Part shown: piece by piece, positions 37,437 to 47,974 of the stretch
How the letters are laid out: each line of letters opens with the position of its first letter
Position numbering within the stretch: the first letter of the stretch is position 1
Source of the DNA: Cercis canadensis
Taxonomy: Eukaryota > Streptophyta > Magnoliopsida > Fabales > Fabaceae
Assembly (NCBI GenBank): GCA_003255065.1
Contig: QAOA01004184.1
Coordinates: 156,805 to 220,804, forward strand
DNA length: 64,000 nt
Reading direction: 5' to 3'
Translations under genes and position numbers: made by a program
Notes under the pieces: generated by a model
Databases searched by the model: none
The model's input: only the letters and a program-made list of their open reading frames with translations
What the model was told of the DNA's origin: nothing

Positions 37437-40400
37437 AATGCATGCATGCAGTCAGGTCATTCATATTTCAATTAGACTAGCGTTACTGTTTACGAATTTA
37501 CAAATCACACTTTATATATATATATATATATAATAACATTTAAATTGAATTAAACTCACATTAAACCTAATTAAACTTTTCCTGTACAGCTAATGGGCAC
37601 TTGGTTCAATGGTGAGAAACTCAAACTCTTTGCTTAATGACTTGAGTTCAAAGTTATGAGAGTTCATTGGTAAAATATCTCACGTTAGCCCTTACCATTT
37701 GGTTCTGACGTATTCATAAGAAGAAATTTTTTTTATAAAACTAAAAATAATTCTTCATCAAATAAATAATGTTATATTATGTTTAGATTGATTCTTCATT
37801 TAATAACTTAGGTTTAAAACTATGAGAATTCGTAGATAAGACATTTCATGTAAGCCTTAGCTACCATTAATTTGGTTTGACATAACTTAGTCGGTTCTTA
37901 AAATTTTTGTTCATAACGAGAAAAAAATTTCCTATACAAGTCAAATTTTCTTCATCTTATACACATGTGCAATTAATCATTTCTCTTTCAACTATGAGTA
38001 TGATAGTCTCACATAAGTTGTTAACACCATTCTTATATCAGAATAGTTGTATAGTCCATAATTAACAAGTACTTATTTTCTTTTTTTTTTGTCAAATCCT
38101 GATTATATAATTCAACTATTGTAAGAGTAATCGAGGAGAAATATATAGTCCTTCAATTATATGAGTCCAAAGGCCAAACCACCATATTTGTCTTCAAATC
38201 TAAAAGTGAGATAAGCACTGAGCTGTGCAACTTTTGAATAACATTTAATTAATCAATTGACACAAGTTCCAATCAGAAAGAAACAAAAAAAAAAAAATAA
38301 ACTAGTGCATGCATACATATGTGCGTGTGTCATGTGGTAGAATGAGCATTTTTCTTCTATGAAAAGATGCAGTGGAGTGTGTGGTTGTCACTTTCCCTGG
38401 TCGTGTCCATTTTCAATTCAAGCTCAAAGATCGACAAAATCATAAGAAATAAAATTTAAGAGTAAATTATTTTAACCTCTCTTGCATTTAGTTGATATTA
38501 CATCTACCTCACTTCTATTTTAAAAATCTACATTTACCTCCATTGTATTTTAAAAGCAGGTTACACATAAATCCAAACACTAATTGAATCATTAACTCTT
38601 CAATTAATCAATAAACAAAAAAAAAAAGATAAAACCCTAAAATATCCTTAATAAAACTCAAAAATGGAAAAAGTCAGTCTTCTTAGTTTCTCCAACAATA
38701 TCTTTCTCACTTAGCTAGAAAGATGATATATTCTGATTTTTCTCATCTCTCTTTTCCTCACGCTTCAACAATATGCAGCAAGCCACCAAATCCTAGTCAG
38801 TGTTTCCTTGAATGTTGCCATATTAGCAAATTTACTTTACAAAACCCTACCCACCAAAAAAATTCAACTCTCATATACCTCATTTTATTTATGTTGTATT
38901 AATTTAGATATTTTTGATAGGATGCTAAATTCTATGGGATACAATTGACCAAAATGTTTAATTAACTTTAATTCAAATCAATTGACAGGTGGAAATATTT
39001 TTCATCTCTTTTATTTTTTATTTTCTTTTGTCATACTTATTTGGATATTTTTCATATTTAATTTGCGATCAAATAAAAAGAAAAATATGTATTACACTCA
39101 AATTATGCTCTTGCCAAGTTTTAATTTTATCTTTTATATCAAATACTATTATTTTGTTTGCACATCGCACAATGGGGGAGACTAGTTACATATACCAACA
39201 TGAGTTAAAATAAAATAACTATACATTATTAACTAACACATGCATCATAATTACATATCTAAGCCAATAGAGTTGGTTTAGCTGACAAGAATTGAAGCAC
39301 TTCACTTTTAAGGGTTAGGTTTGATTCACACTGCTAATAGTCTTATCAAGTAGACAACTAATAAGTATTAGTGTAAATCATCGTTGAGATCTATGACATA
39401 CATTGATCTTAAAATGTGATAGTCTTCTCTCATCATAAATTTTTTATTAAAAAAAATTACGTACTTAACCAAAATGAGTCATAGTGTTATTTTATAAGCA
39501 CATGGCCACATAATGCCAGAGACACCAAATTCTTGTATGGAAACAGAGCCTATATATATAGGTACCCAAGAATGATTCTCCCTTTATTTAATAGGTCTTG
39601 CAAATTCAGATCCCTTGATTTTCTCTTTGCAAATTCGAGGTAAGGTTTGTGAGAGAAAAGTTTGAAATTTTCTTTTACTTCAATAGAAATGGGAGAGACA
39701 AATGCAGATTTGAATGAATGGAAAATGGAAATTTTTTTTTAAGGGTTATGTAAAAAATTTGGTGAGGAGGTGAGAGATCTCAGTGATATTCAATAATGGT
39801 ACTAATTAAGGAGGAGAAGAGAGAGAGAGAGCAAAACTTGAGAATAATGATGAATGGATATGTGTAGTGAGTATTGGCTGGATGAGGTGAAGTTAATATG
39901 AAAGGAAATGTTGATCTACCCAAGTTGTTTGGAAAGGGTAAAAAGAAAATAGATATGTATGTAGTATGTTTGATCGGTATTAGTTAGCATCAGTTTGCAA
40001 ATCACAAAACCGAAACCAGCCCCGCTAACCCATTTTTGGGAAAAATCATAACCGCGACTAACTGTATAAATCGAATCAAATCGCTTGGTCTATGTCTTTT
40101 GACAATGTTTTGGTGGATCTTTTTGGGTTCTCGATTTGTCCTCACCCTAACTATAGGATGTACCTGCAAAAAGACTCTGCTAAATGTCAAAACCTTGTGG
40201 CCCCATTTCCTTTTAAGACTATAACCTTATCCAATTTTATTTACCACATTCATTCTCTCGAGGATTCATATTCCCTTTTGGCTCTCATACAAAACTCATT
40301 CTATTGCATTACAAGTGTCAATGCTTTGCTGAAACGACTGATTTTTGCAACTTTTTGTTGAATTATTGTTAGATGCATTAATGGTAGAGTTGTTTGGGGC

Positions 40401-41045
40401 CAATTATTTTGAATAACATTTAATTAATCAATTGACGCATGTTCCAATCAGAAAGAAAAAATAAAAAACTTAGCTAGTGCATGCATACGTATGAGCGTGT
40501 GTCATAGGGTAGATTTAGAATAAGCAATTTTCTTCCATGAAAAGATGCAGTGGAGTGTGGTTGTCACTTTCCCTGGTCGGCTCCATTTTCAATTCAAGCT
40601 CAAAGATTGACAAAATCATAAGAAATAAAAATTTAAGAGTAAATTATTCTAATCTCTCTTGCATTTAGCTGATATCATACATACTTTTTTTTTTTTATTT
40701 TGAAAACTTACAGTTACGTCTCTTATATTTTTTTTTTTAAGTAAAATAATAGTAAGAATATATTATTCTAATATTATCGTGTAAAGTGTCAATGACATAC
40801 TTAGAATTACACAAAAAAATTAATAGAAACTCACCTAAAAAATTACCTTCAATATATATATATATATGGGTTATTCTTCTTTGAGCTAAAATAATGTTAA
40901 TGTAAATCTTTCGAGTCAATATATATCTTGATCCCCTGTCAGAAATACAGCTAGATTACTTGTTTTCTAATTGAATTCTTAGGAAAGATGTGTGAAATAT
41001 TATAAAGTTTGCCAATTTTATTTATTTATTTGACGTTTTTGTCAG
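37437..41045. other. Duplicated intergenic DNA of the C unit
   Basis: Homologous to 18,686-22,444 without the MITE. It contains two copies of segment R (38,236-38,520 and 40,415-40,830). A TA tract lies at about 37,513-37,532. Short open frames such as 38,982-39,213 and 40,092-40,361 show no recognisable family. No gene is supported. Confidence 0.6.
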
Positions 41046-41273
41046 GTTGAACACCAAGCCTCAGTCTGCCCCATGCGTCTAATCTCATGCTGCTTTTGCG
41101 GTGATATGGTTCAAGCTGGAAGTTGTGCTATGGACTACCGAGACAAAATAAGAGGATTATCGGAGCACGAGAGTATTTGTGGGTCTAGGACTGCCCCATG
41201 TGATTCTTGTGGGTGTTCAGTGATGTTGAAGGACATGGACATACACCAGATTGCAGTTCATCAAAAAGGTTGA
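41046..41273 (+). CDS. TRAFD1-like zinc-finger exon, open copy (gene fragment)
   Basis: An open frame enters through an AG acceptor at 41044-41045 in phase 0 and runs through paired Cys/His clusters (CCFCGDMVQAG, EHESICGS, CDSCG, HQIAVHQK). The spacing matches plant TRAF-type zinc-finger proteins of the TRAFD1/XAF1-like kind. It reaches a possible donor (AAAG then GTTGAT) or a stop at 41271-41273. No companion exons are visible within several kilobases. It is therefore probably a captured or left-over exon and not a working gene, although unlike its B copy it has no internal stop. Expression is unknown. Confidence 0.6.
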   Translation, partial: VEHQASVCPMRLISCCFCGDMVQAGSCAMDYRDKIRGLSEHESICGSRTAPCDSCGCSVMLKDMDIHQIAVHQKG

Positions 41274-43349
41274 TGTTCATACTCCTTGCTTCTTATTTAT
41301 TGAACTTACAGGGAATCTGGGGTAATAAAATAAAATGAAAAAGAAACCTGTGGAAAGAATGTGGAGGAGGGAGTTCTGCAACTTGTAATCTGTGTAATTG
41401 ATTGTGGATGTATAAAATTGTCTGATCTTCTGTGCTAGGAAAAAAAAAAAAGAATTATTGATCATTTGATATACCAGGAGTTGCCTACCATATGTAGTCG
41501 TGTAACTTGAGATATGTCAGCATTTGTTAATCCTGCTCGTTTGTTTGTTTTCGAATTGAAAGTTGAGAATATTCTTTTGGGCAATGTTTCTTTTGTTGCC
41601 CTTTTACTAAGTAAAAGTAGAATTCTGAGCTTAAGTTGTAGAAGTAAGGTTAGAAAACAATGGATTGCTGTGCTGTAAAACTTTGAACTTCTGTGCAAAT
41701 AAGCTCTTTCACTGCCAAAAGACGCAAAATTCCCTAGCAAAATAATCTGTTGTTTTGGTATTGGTTTTCTCAAGTTGCTTTGAGCTAATTTCTCAAATTA
41801 ATTACTGGGGGTTTCAACTATGATCTTCAATCATAAGCACTTATAGCATAAGTAGTCTAAAATATGTCAAAAAAGGTTGAAGTCTTAAGTGCGAATTTTC
41901 ATTCTTCTTTATTCCAACGAGAAAATCTATCTCTGATTATTCTCCAAATCTAGCTCTGATTAATTTCAGCGTAGCCATTGCACCTTATTGGGGTTGCAAT
42001 GTATTAGTGAATGCTGATACGGTATTAGTGAATAGGATATTTAATTGTTTCTGTGTGGGGTACCTTGGGCAGCAAAAAATTCTTGCAAACCTATATTGAA
42101 TCAATATATGTTGAAAAGCTCATCATATAGGCACTTGTGGCCTACACCTCCCAACCTAGTCAGTTAACGATGCCCGCAATTTCCACTCATAATTTAATTG
42201 CACCATAACAGACAAGTGAGTGTGTCTTGGCAGTCCCTTTTAAATGTCCAAATCAAATCCAAGTCCAAGTATCCCATTCTACAAGCTACATGGATAGGTC
42301 TACTCAGACTCAGTCATGTCGCATGTGTGCATAAATGTAATACTTGCGATAATAACAAGTATGAGAAAGTTCAACAACTTGTTGCCAAGTTGCATAGATG
42401 TTGCCTATTTTGTCGTATGTGGAATTTTAATTTCCATATAAATGTGATCACAGCAACAAGTAGAAAGTTGTACCCAAATTTTCTTGTATAAACTTAATTT
42501 CCACAAATGTAGGACCACATTGTGTGAAGAACACATAATCACTTGGAAGTCACTGTCCAGAATATGTAAGGACTGAAACCCTCTCACTTAGTTTGGCCAA
42601 GAAAGCATTTTTGAATATTTTGCTTCTTAATTAGCTATAAATATTCGTAAGTTAGTTAAAATTCTACACCATGCACTTTCAAACTTGCAGAATCTCAAGA
42701 GCAGAATAAAAAAGGAAAAGATTTCAACTTTGAACTTGTAAACTAGTTATGCGGTGGTTACAGTTTTTATACCCAATCCTTCTCCATTTCTTCCTTTTTC
42801 ATTTTCTTTCCTGTTGTGCCTCTTCGGTGCCATTGTGCAACCATAACTATTTTTGAAATGTAGAGCAACAAGTCTCTGCATGTCCCTTTTGAGTGTGGTT
42901 AGTTACGTTTCACTTATGGTACTAATAATGGACATGAACTCATACTGAACAAAGTACCACTATCCTTGTACTAATACATGACACGTACCTTGAACGCAAA
43001 GAAAAGAAATCTAAAAAGTATAGCAATCCATTAGTCCATGGTCAATAACATGTGAAACTTATATATTGATCAAATAAGGACAAAAACAAATCGTAACCAA
43101 AAATAAAATTATCTCTGACTTTGACCCTTGAATAAGGGGTTACTATCCTTCTTGCTAACTTGTCCAATTGAAGACTTGGGAAGTACACCACCAAAAACGA
43201 CAAAACCTCACCACTATAAGACTCTATATACCTAACATTCTTTTTCTTGCTTCACCCTTCACAGTTCACTTTCACCCCAATTCTCATTCACTAGTTCAGA
43301 AAATTAAGCTCTAGATAGTATTGAGTTATATTTCTTAATTAGGAATCAA
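41274..43349. other. Intergenic DNA and promoter-like region before the small ORF
   Basis: The first part is homologous to 22,672-23,757. The second part (42,595-43,300) is the single-copy equivalent of the 781-bp repeat, including an ATGCGGTGGTTACAG receptor-like protein start near 42,749 that loses its frame. A TATATA element near 43,224 lies about 125 bases before the ATG of the small ORF. Confidence 0.6.
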
Positions 43350-43559
43350 ATGGCTCTGCCGCCTCCGGTAAAGACAGGCCTCACATTCGGCTTAGGAACC
43401 ATGTTTAGGGTCCTAATAGCTCGAAGTGCACAACGTTTCCGTTCCAGCAATGAAGGCCGCCACCACTGGCGTTGTCCCAAACAAGCCCTTAAAGAGAAAG
43501 CTGTTGAAGGAACTTCACTGGATGGGGCAGCAACAAAGCCAGCATCTGTAAACAATTGA
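43350..43559 (+). CDS. Small hypothetical protein, 69 residues
   Basis: The ATG has a good plant context (CAAATGGCT) and a TATA-like box about 125 bases upstream. The frame is richer in GC than the surrounding DNA. The product is basic and rich in Ala, Lys and Arg, with no signal peptide, membrane segment or recognised domain. The 781-bp repeats of the B side join the sequences flanking this ORF and lack the ORF itself, so the B side lost it or C gained it. Function is unknown. A same-length antisense frame overlaps it and is taken as a shadow. Confidence 0.4.
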   Translation: MALPPPVKTGLTFGLGTMFRVLIARSAQRFRSSNEGRHHWRCPKQALKEKAVEGTSLDGAATKPASVNN

Positions 43560-43960
43560 TGGCAAAGCCTATATTTTTATGCACTTCTCAATACCCTAAC
43601 TAAATAAGCTGTGGTGCTTTGTTTCTATTATTTCATCGTTTATTCTACATCTTGCTTACGGTACTTAAATCCTTTTTTTTTTTTTTATATATATAATCAA
43701 ATATATTTTCCACCTCTTGTACTTCAATGTGTAAGCCTGTTTGTTCCTTATGAGCTCTTAGTCCATCAAGGGCGACCTTCTTCCCATGTGGAACAAGGAT
43801 AGTTCTTGAGTCAAGTGTGCTGCACTTTCTTCTCCTTTTCTATATTTTTTTAAATCTATTCCCTCTTTTTTCGTTTCTATTTATCAATACATACGTAATT
43901 GATATGTTTTTTTCTTTTTCTTTCTCCCTAGCTATTCACTGTGAAAGTTGTAAACTAGTT

Positions 43961-46610
43961 ATGCGGTGGTTACAGTTTTTATATCCAATCCTTCTTCACT
44001 TGTTCCTTTTTCATTTTCTTTCCTATTGTTCTTCTTCAGTGCCATTGTGCAACCATGACCAAAGCTCGGCCTTGCTTCTTTTCAAGAACTCATTCTCTCT
44101 TGATAGTTCAGCTTCTGTAGAATGTGATGGATCACAATCTTCTTATCCTAAGACAGCATCATGGGAAAATGGTACAGATTGCAGCTTGTGGGATGGAGTC
44201 ACTTGCGACACCATCTCCGGCTACGTGATTGGCCTTGACCTCAGCTGTAGTTGGCTTCAAGGTAGATTTCATCAAAACAGCACCCTCTTCCAACTTACTC
44301 ATCTTCAAACACTCAACCTTGCTTTCAATGATTTCAATTGGTCTCCAATGCCTTCTCACTTTGGTGGGCTTGGGACTCTTACATATCTAAACTTATCTGG
44401 CTCTGTATTTGTTGGCGAAATTCCTTGTAAAATAGCAAAGCTGTCCAAATTGGTCTCACTTGATCTCTCTTGGAATAACCTAAGGTTTGAACCATCCCCA
44501 TGGAAAAAGCTCATTCAAAATGCAACAGATTTAAGGGAGCTTGTTTTAGATGAAGTAGATATGTCTTTCATTAAACCAAGCTCTTTGTCTTTGCTGATGA
44601 ATCTGTCATCTTCTTTGGTCTCTCTTTCTCTTGTTGATTCTGGATTGCAGGGAAATTTGTCAGATAACATTCTTTGTTTACCAAATCTTCAAAAGCTTGT
44701 TCTGTCATGGAATCAGGATCTCAAAGTGCAACTTTCAAAGTCTAACTGGAGCACTACACTCAGGTACTTGAGTCTTACGAAGTAGATATGTCTTTCATTA
44801 AACCAAGCTCTTTGTCTTTGCTGATGAATCTGTCATCTTCTTTGGTCTCTCTTTCTCTTGTTGATTCTGGATTGCAGGGAAATTTGTCAGATAACATTCT
44901 TTGTTTACCAAATCTTCAAAAGCTTGTTCTGTCATGGAATCAGGATCTCAAAGTGCAACTTTCAAAGTCTAACTGGAGCACTACACTCAGGCACTTGAGT
45001 CTTAAGAACGAAATCCTTAGGAGGAAATCTGCTTGATTCCATTGGACATTTGAGGTCTCTTAAGTATTTGTCTCTTTATAATTTCGAATTGCTAGGAATC
45101 ATTTCGCCATCTTTTGGGAACCTCACTCAACTAACTCGTTTGATTCTAGATAATTGCAAATTGCAAGCACGGATTCCACCATCTTTTTGGAACCTCTCAC
45201 AGCTAACTTATTTGATCCTTGCATCCAACAACTTCAGTGGTCCAATCCCATTATCACTGTCTAACTTTCAACATCTCACTTACTTTGATCTTTCAAACAA
45301 TAATTTGAGTGGTTGAATCCCAAATGTGTTCGACCAACTCAGTAAATTGGAAATTTTATTATTGTCAAGTAACAACCTACAAGGTCCAATTCCAAATGCA
45401 ATGTTTGACCTTGTTAATCTTAGTGAGTTGGATCTTTCATCAAATAACTTGAGTGGCCATGTGGAATTTCACCAATTTTCAAAGCTAAAAAATTTGCAAG
45501 ACCTCTATCTTTATGATAACAAATTTCTTTCAATTAGCTTTGATGATAATGCCAACTACACAATTCTCAACTTTCAGCATTTATTATTATCTTCTTGTAA
45601 TATTGATAGTACTTTCCCTAGATTCTTAGCACAGCTTAAAAACATGGAAGAATTAGATCTTTTTAATAACAAAATCTGTGGAAGGGTTCCCAAATGGTTG
45701 AATGATGTAGGAAAAGATTCTTGGTTTTATTTGAACCTTTCTCATAATTTTTTGACATCAGCTCCTCATCTCTCAAGTATGAAATACATAGAATATATCG
45801 ATCTTAGCCACAACTTTTTGCAAAGAGATCTTCCAATTCCAACCTCTAGCACATATTTCTTTTCTGTCTCAAATAACAAATTGACAGGAGATATCTCTTC
45901 CTCAATTTGTAATGTAAGCTCACTTGACGTACTCAACTTGTCTCACAACAACTTGAAAGGCCACATTCCACAATGCCTTGGAAACATCACATACCTTTCA
46001 GTTTTGGATCTACAGATGAACCATCTTTCTAGAACTATACCAGGAAACTTTTCTAAGGAAAATAGTTTGGAGACCCTGAAATTCAATGGCAACCAACTGG
46101 AGGGACCCTTGCCTCAATCTTTGGCTCAATGCAAACAACTGCGAGTTTTGGATCTTGGAGAGAACAACATAGAGGATATATTTCCCAGTTGGCTTGATGC
46201 GCTTTCTGAGTTGCAGGTACTCAGTTTATGAGCTAATAAGTTCTATGGTATCATTCCAAGATTCAAGACCAAGCATCCCTTCCCCTAGCTAAGGATTTTT
46301 TATGTGGTCCTTTGCCAACAGCATACATCAAAAACTTTAAAGGAATGATGAACGTGAATAGAGGTACAATGGGAAACAATTTGTTATATTCTGATTCTGT
46401 GGTGGTCACAATGAAAGGGTTTTCAATAGAGCTAGAGAGGATTTTAACTATTTTCACAACCATTGATTTATCAAATCACTTGTTTGAGGGAGAAATTCCA
46501 AAAGTAATTGGTGAGCTCAATTCACTCAAAAGGTTTAACCTTTCACATAATAGAATCAATGGTATCATTCCTCAATCATTGGGAAATTTGATAAGCTTAG
46601 AATGGTTAGA
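43961..46610 (+). pseudogene. Cf-9-like LRR receptor-like protein, broken and truncated
   Basis: The relatives are plasma-membrane receptors without kinase domains, many acting in defence. The start at 43,961 gives a hydrophobic signal peptide (MRWLQFLYPILLHLFLFHF), then the N-terminal cap (LCNHDQSSALLLFK, W-NGTDCSLWDGVTCD), then about 20 leucine-rich repeats with LDLSSNNLSG-type cores. The frame is broken by a 227-bp internal duplication with a stop at 44,783, by stops near 45,314 and 46,229, and by frame loss near 46,270. The last repeats (HNRINGIIPQSLGNLISLEWL, split by gaps) run into duplicated intergenic DNA at about 46,610. The C-terminal repeats, membrane segment and tail are missing. 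An upstream ATG at 43,817 is less likely. Confidence 0.92.
44552..45005 (+). repeat. 227-bp tandem duplication inside the LRR pseudogene
   Basis: Bases 44552-44778 repeat as 44779-45005, nearly identical (GGTACTTG against GGCACTTG noticed). Because 227 is not a multiple of three, the duplication itself shifts the frame, and the junction gives a TAG at 44,783. It covers about three leucine-rich repeats. Confidence 0.93.
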
Positions 46611-46951
46611 AAATAAGCAATTTTCTTCCATGAAAAGATGCAGTGGAGTGTGGTTGTCACTTTCCCTGGTCGGCTCCATTTTCAATTCAAGATCAAAGAT
46701 TGACAAAATCATAAGAGATCAAAAATTTAAGAGTAAATTACTCTAATCCCTCTTAAATTTAGTTGACATTATACATTTTTTTTTTTATTTTGAAAACCTA
46801 TACTTACGTCTCTTATATATATATATATTTTTTGGGAAGCAAAATAGTAGTAAGAATATATTACTCTAATATTATTGTGCAGGGTGTCAATGACATACTT
46901 AGGTATTCAGAGTTGACAAAGACTCAACTAAATGATTATTTCCAAGATATG
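46611..46951. repeat. Displaced copy of intergenic segment R
   Basis: Matches 40,521-40,840 and 21,920-22,250 (AAGCAATTTTCTTCCATGAA, then GATGCAGTGGAGTG, then GTCAATGACATACTTAG). It is fused directly to the truncated LRR gene and marks the right end of the duplicated array; sequence beyond 46,951 is unrelated. Confidence 0.85.
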
Positions 46952-47974
46952 TAGCACTGAAATGGCAAGAAACTTGCCATACCATTTTCGGTGCGTTTTC
47001 AAAATGTGATACGCGTACCAGCTCCGAAAACGCATCTCCAGCTTTTTTTTAAAAAAAACTTGGGTACCGGCTAGAGCACACAGATCGCCATGGAGGGGTC
47101 CCAAACCAAGCTCATAGCAGCAGTTTCAATGCATATCCGCCGTCAATGAGAGAGGTGTGGAAGAAGAAGAAACTGAAGCAGAAAATTACAAGGCAGAGAG
47201 TGAGAGAGAAAGGGAAGGCGAAGAAGAAACTGAAGAGAAAGACAATGAATTATCTACACACACTCTGAATGGATATGCTTCCTTTCTCACTGCTTAGCTC
47301 AGTTTCTTTCTTTCTCCCTCGGTTCTTTCTCTGTATCTCTCTTCCTCTGCTTAGCTCTCTGTTTCTGTTTCTTTCTCCCTTGGTCATTTCTCTTCCTTTT
47401 CCACCCATTCTCTGTCTTCTCTTTTTTGTTAATGTTTATATTATTTTAATTATTAACTTGGACATTTTGAGTCATAAGGCCCATCTATATGGGCTAAGAA
47501 AAGTTGAGCTCTTTGTTGAACATGTACATTTTTCATTAATTAAATTAAGCTCATTTAATTTTTAAGACACATTTATATTGGCTGAATATAAATTAGATTT
47601 AAGTGCTGATGTATTTTTAAGGTGCATTTTGAAAAATATTGTACTAGCATTTCGTATTTATACCCGTGCTACATAACTTTTAAGATATCTTTTTTGGCCC
47701 ATAAATGAGAATACTCAACTAGCCTTAGGCCATTAAGGAATTTCTCTAAGGAGAATTACCTACCAAACAGAATTTTTGGTTATAAGAAAACTCAAACTCA
47801 ACCCCTGAAAAGTGTTGAGCCTTGAGCCATATCCTTTTAGCTAAGTGAGCCAACACACATTGGCTACCTCTCTTGGATTTTAAAAGCAGGTTACACATAA
47901 ATCTAAAGGGTGCTTCTTCGTTGCCACAAGTGGCACAACTACCACCACTGACATGTATAGGTGGCAAGGAGTGG
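46952..47974. other. Boundary region, no supported gene
   Basis: Contains a GC-richer stretch (46,975-47,110) with TACGCGTACC, purine-rich DNA, and a pyrimidine-rich low-complexity stretch at 47,269-47,420 that keeps a 98-codon frame open by composition alone. No family is recognised. Confidence 0.5.

Larger units (their letters stand above)
26408..42594. repeat. Segmental duplication, C unit
   Basis: Colinear partner of 8,293-23,757. The C unit keeps the empty copia site at about 26,409 and lacks the MITE, so it approximates the state before those insertions. The colinearity covers all ten AO exons, their introns, the 5' flank and the zinc-finger exon. Confidence 0.9.

Noticed and set aside
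47269-47565. 98-codon hydrophobic frame
   Set aside because: Pyrimidine-rich low-complexity DNA gives Leu/Phe/Ser runs by composition; no family or splice context.
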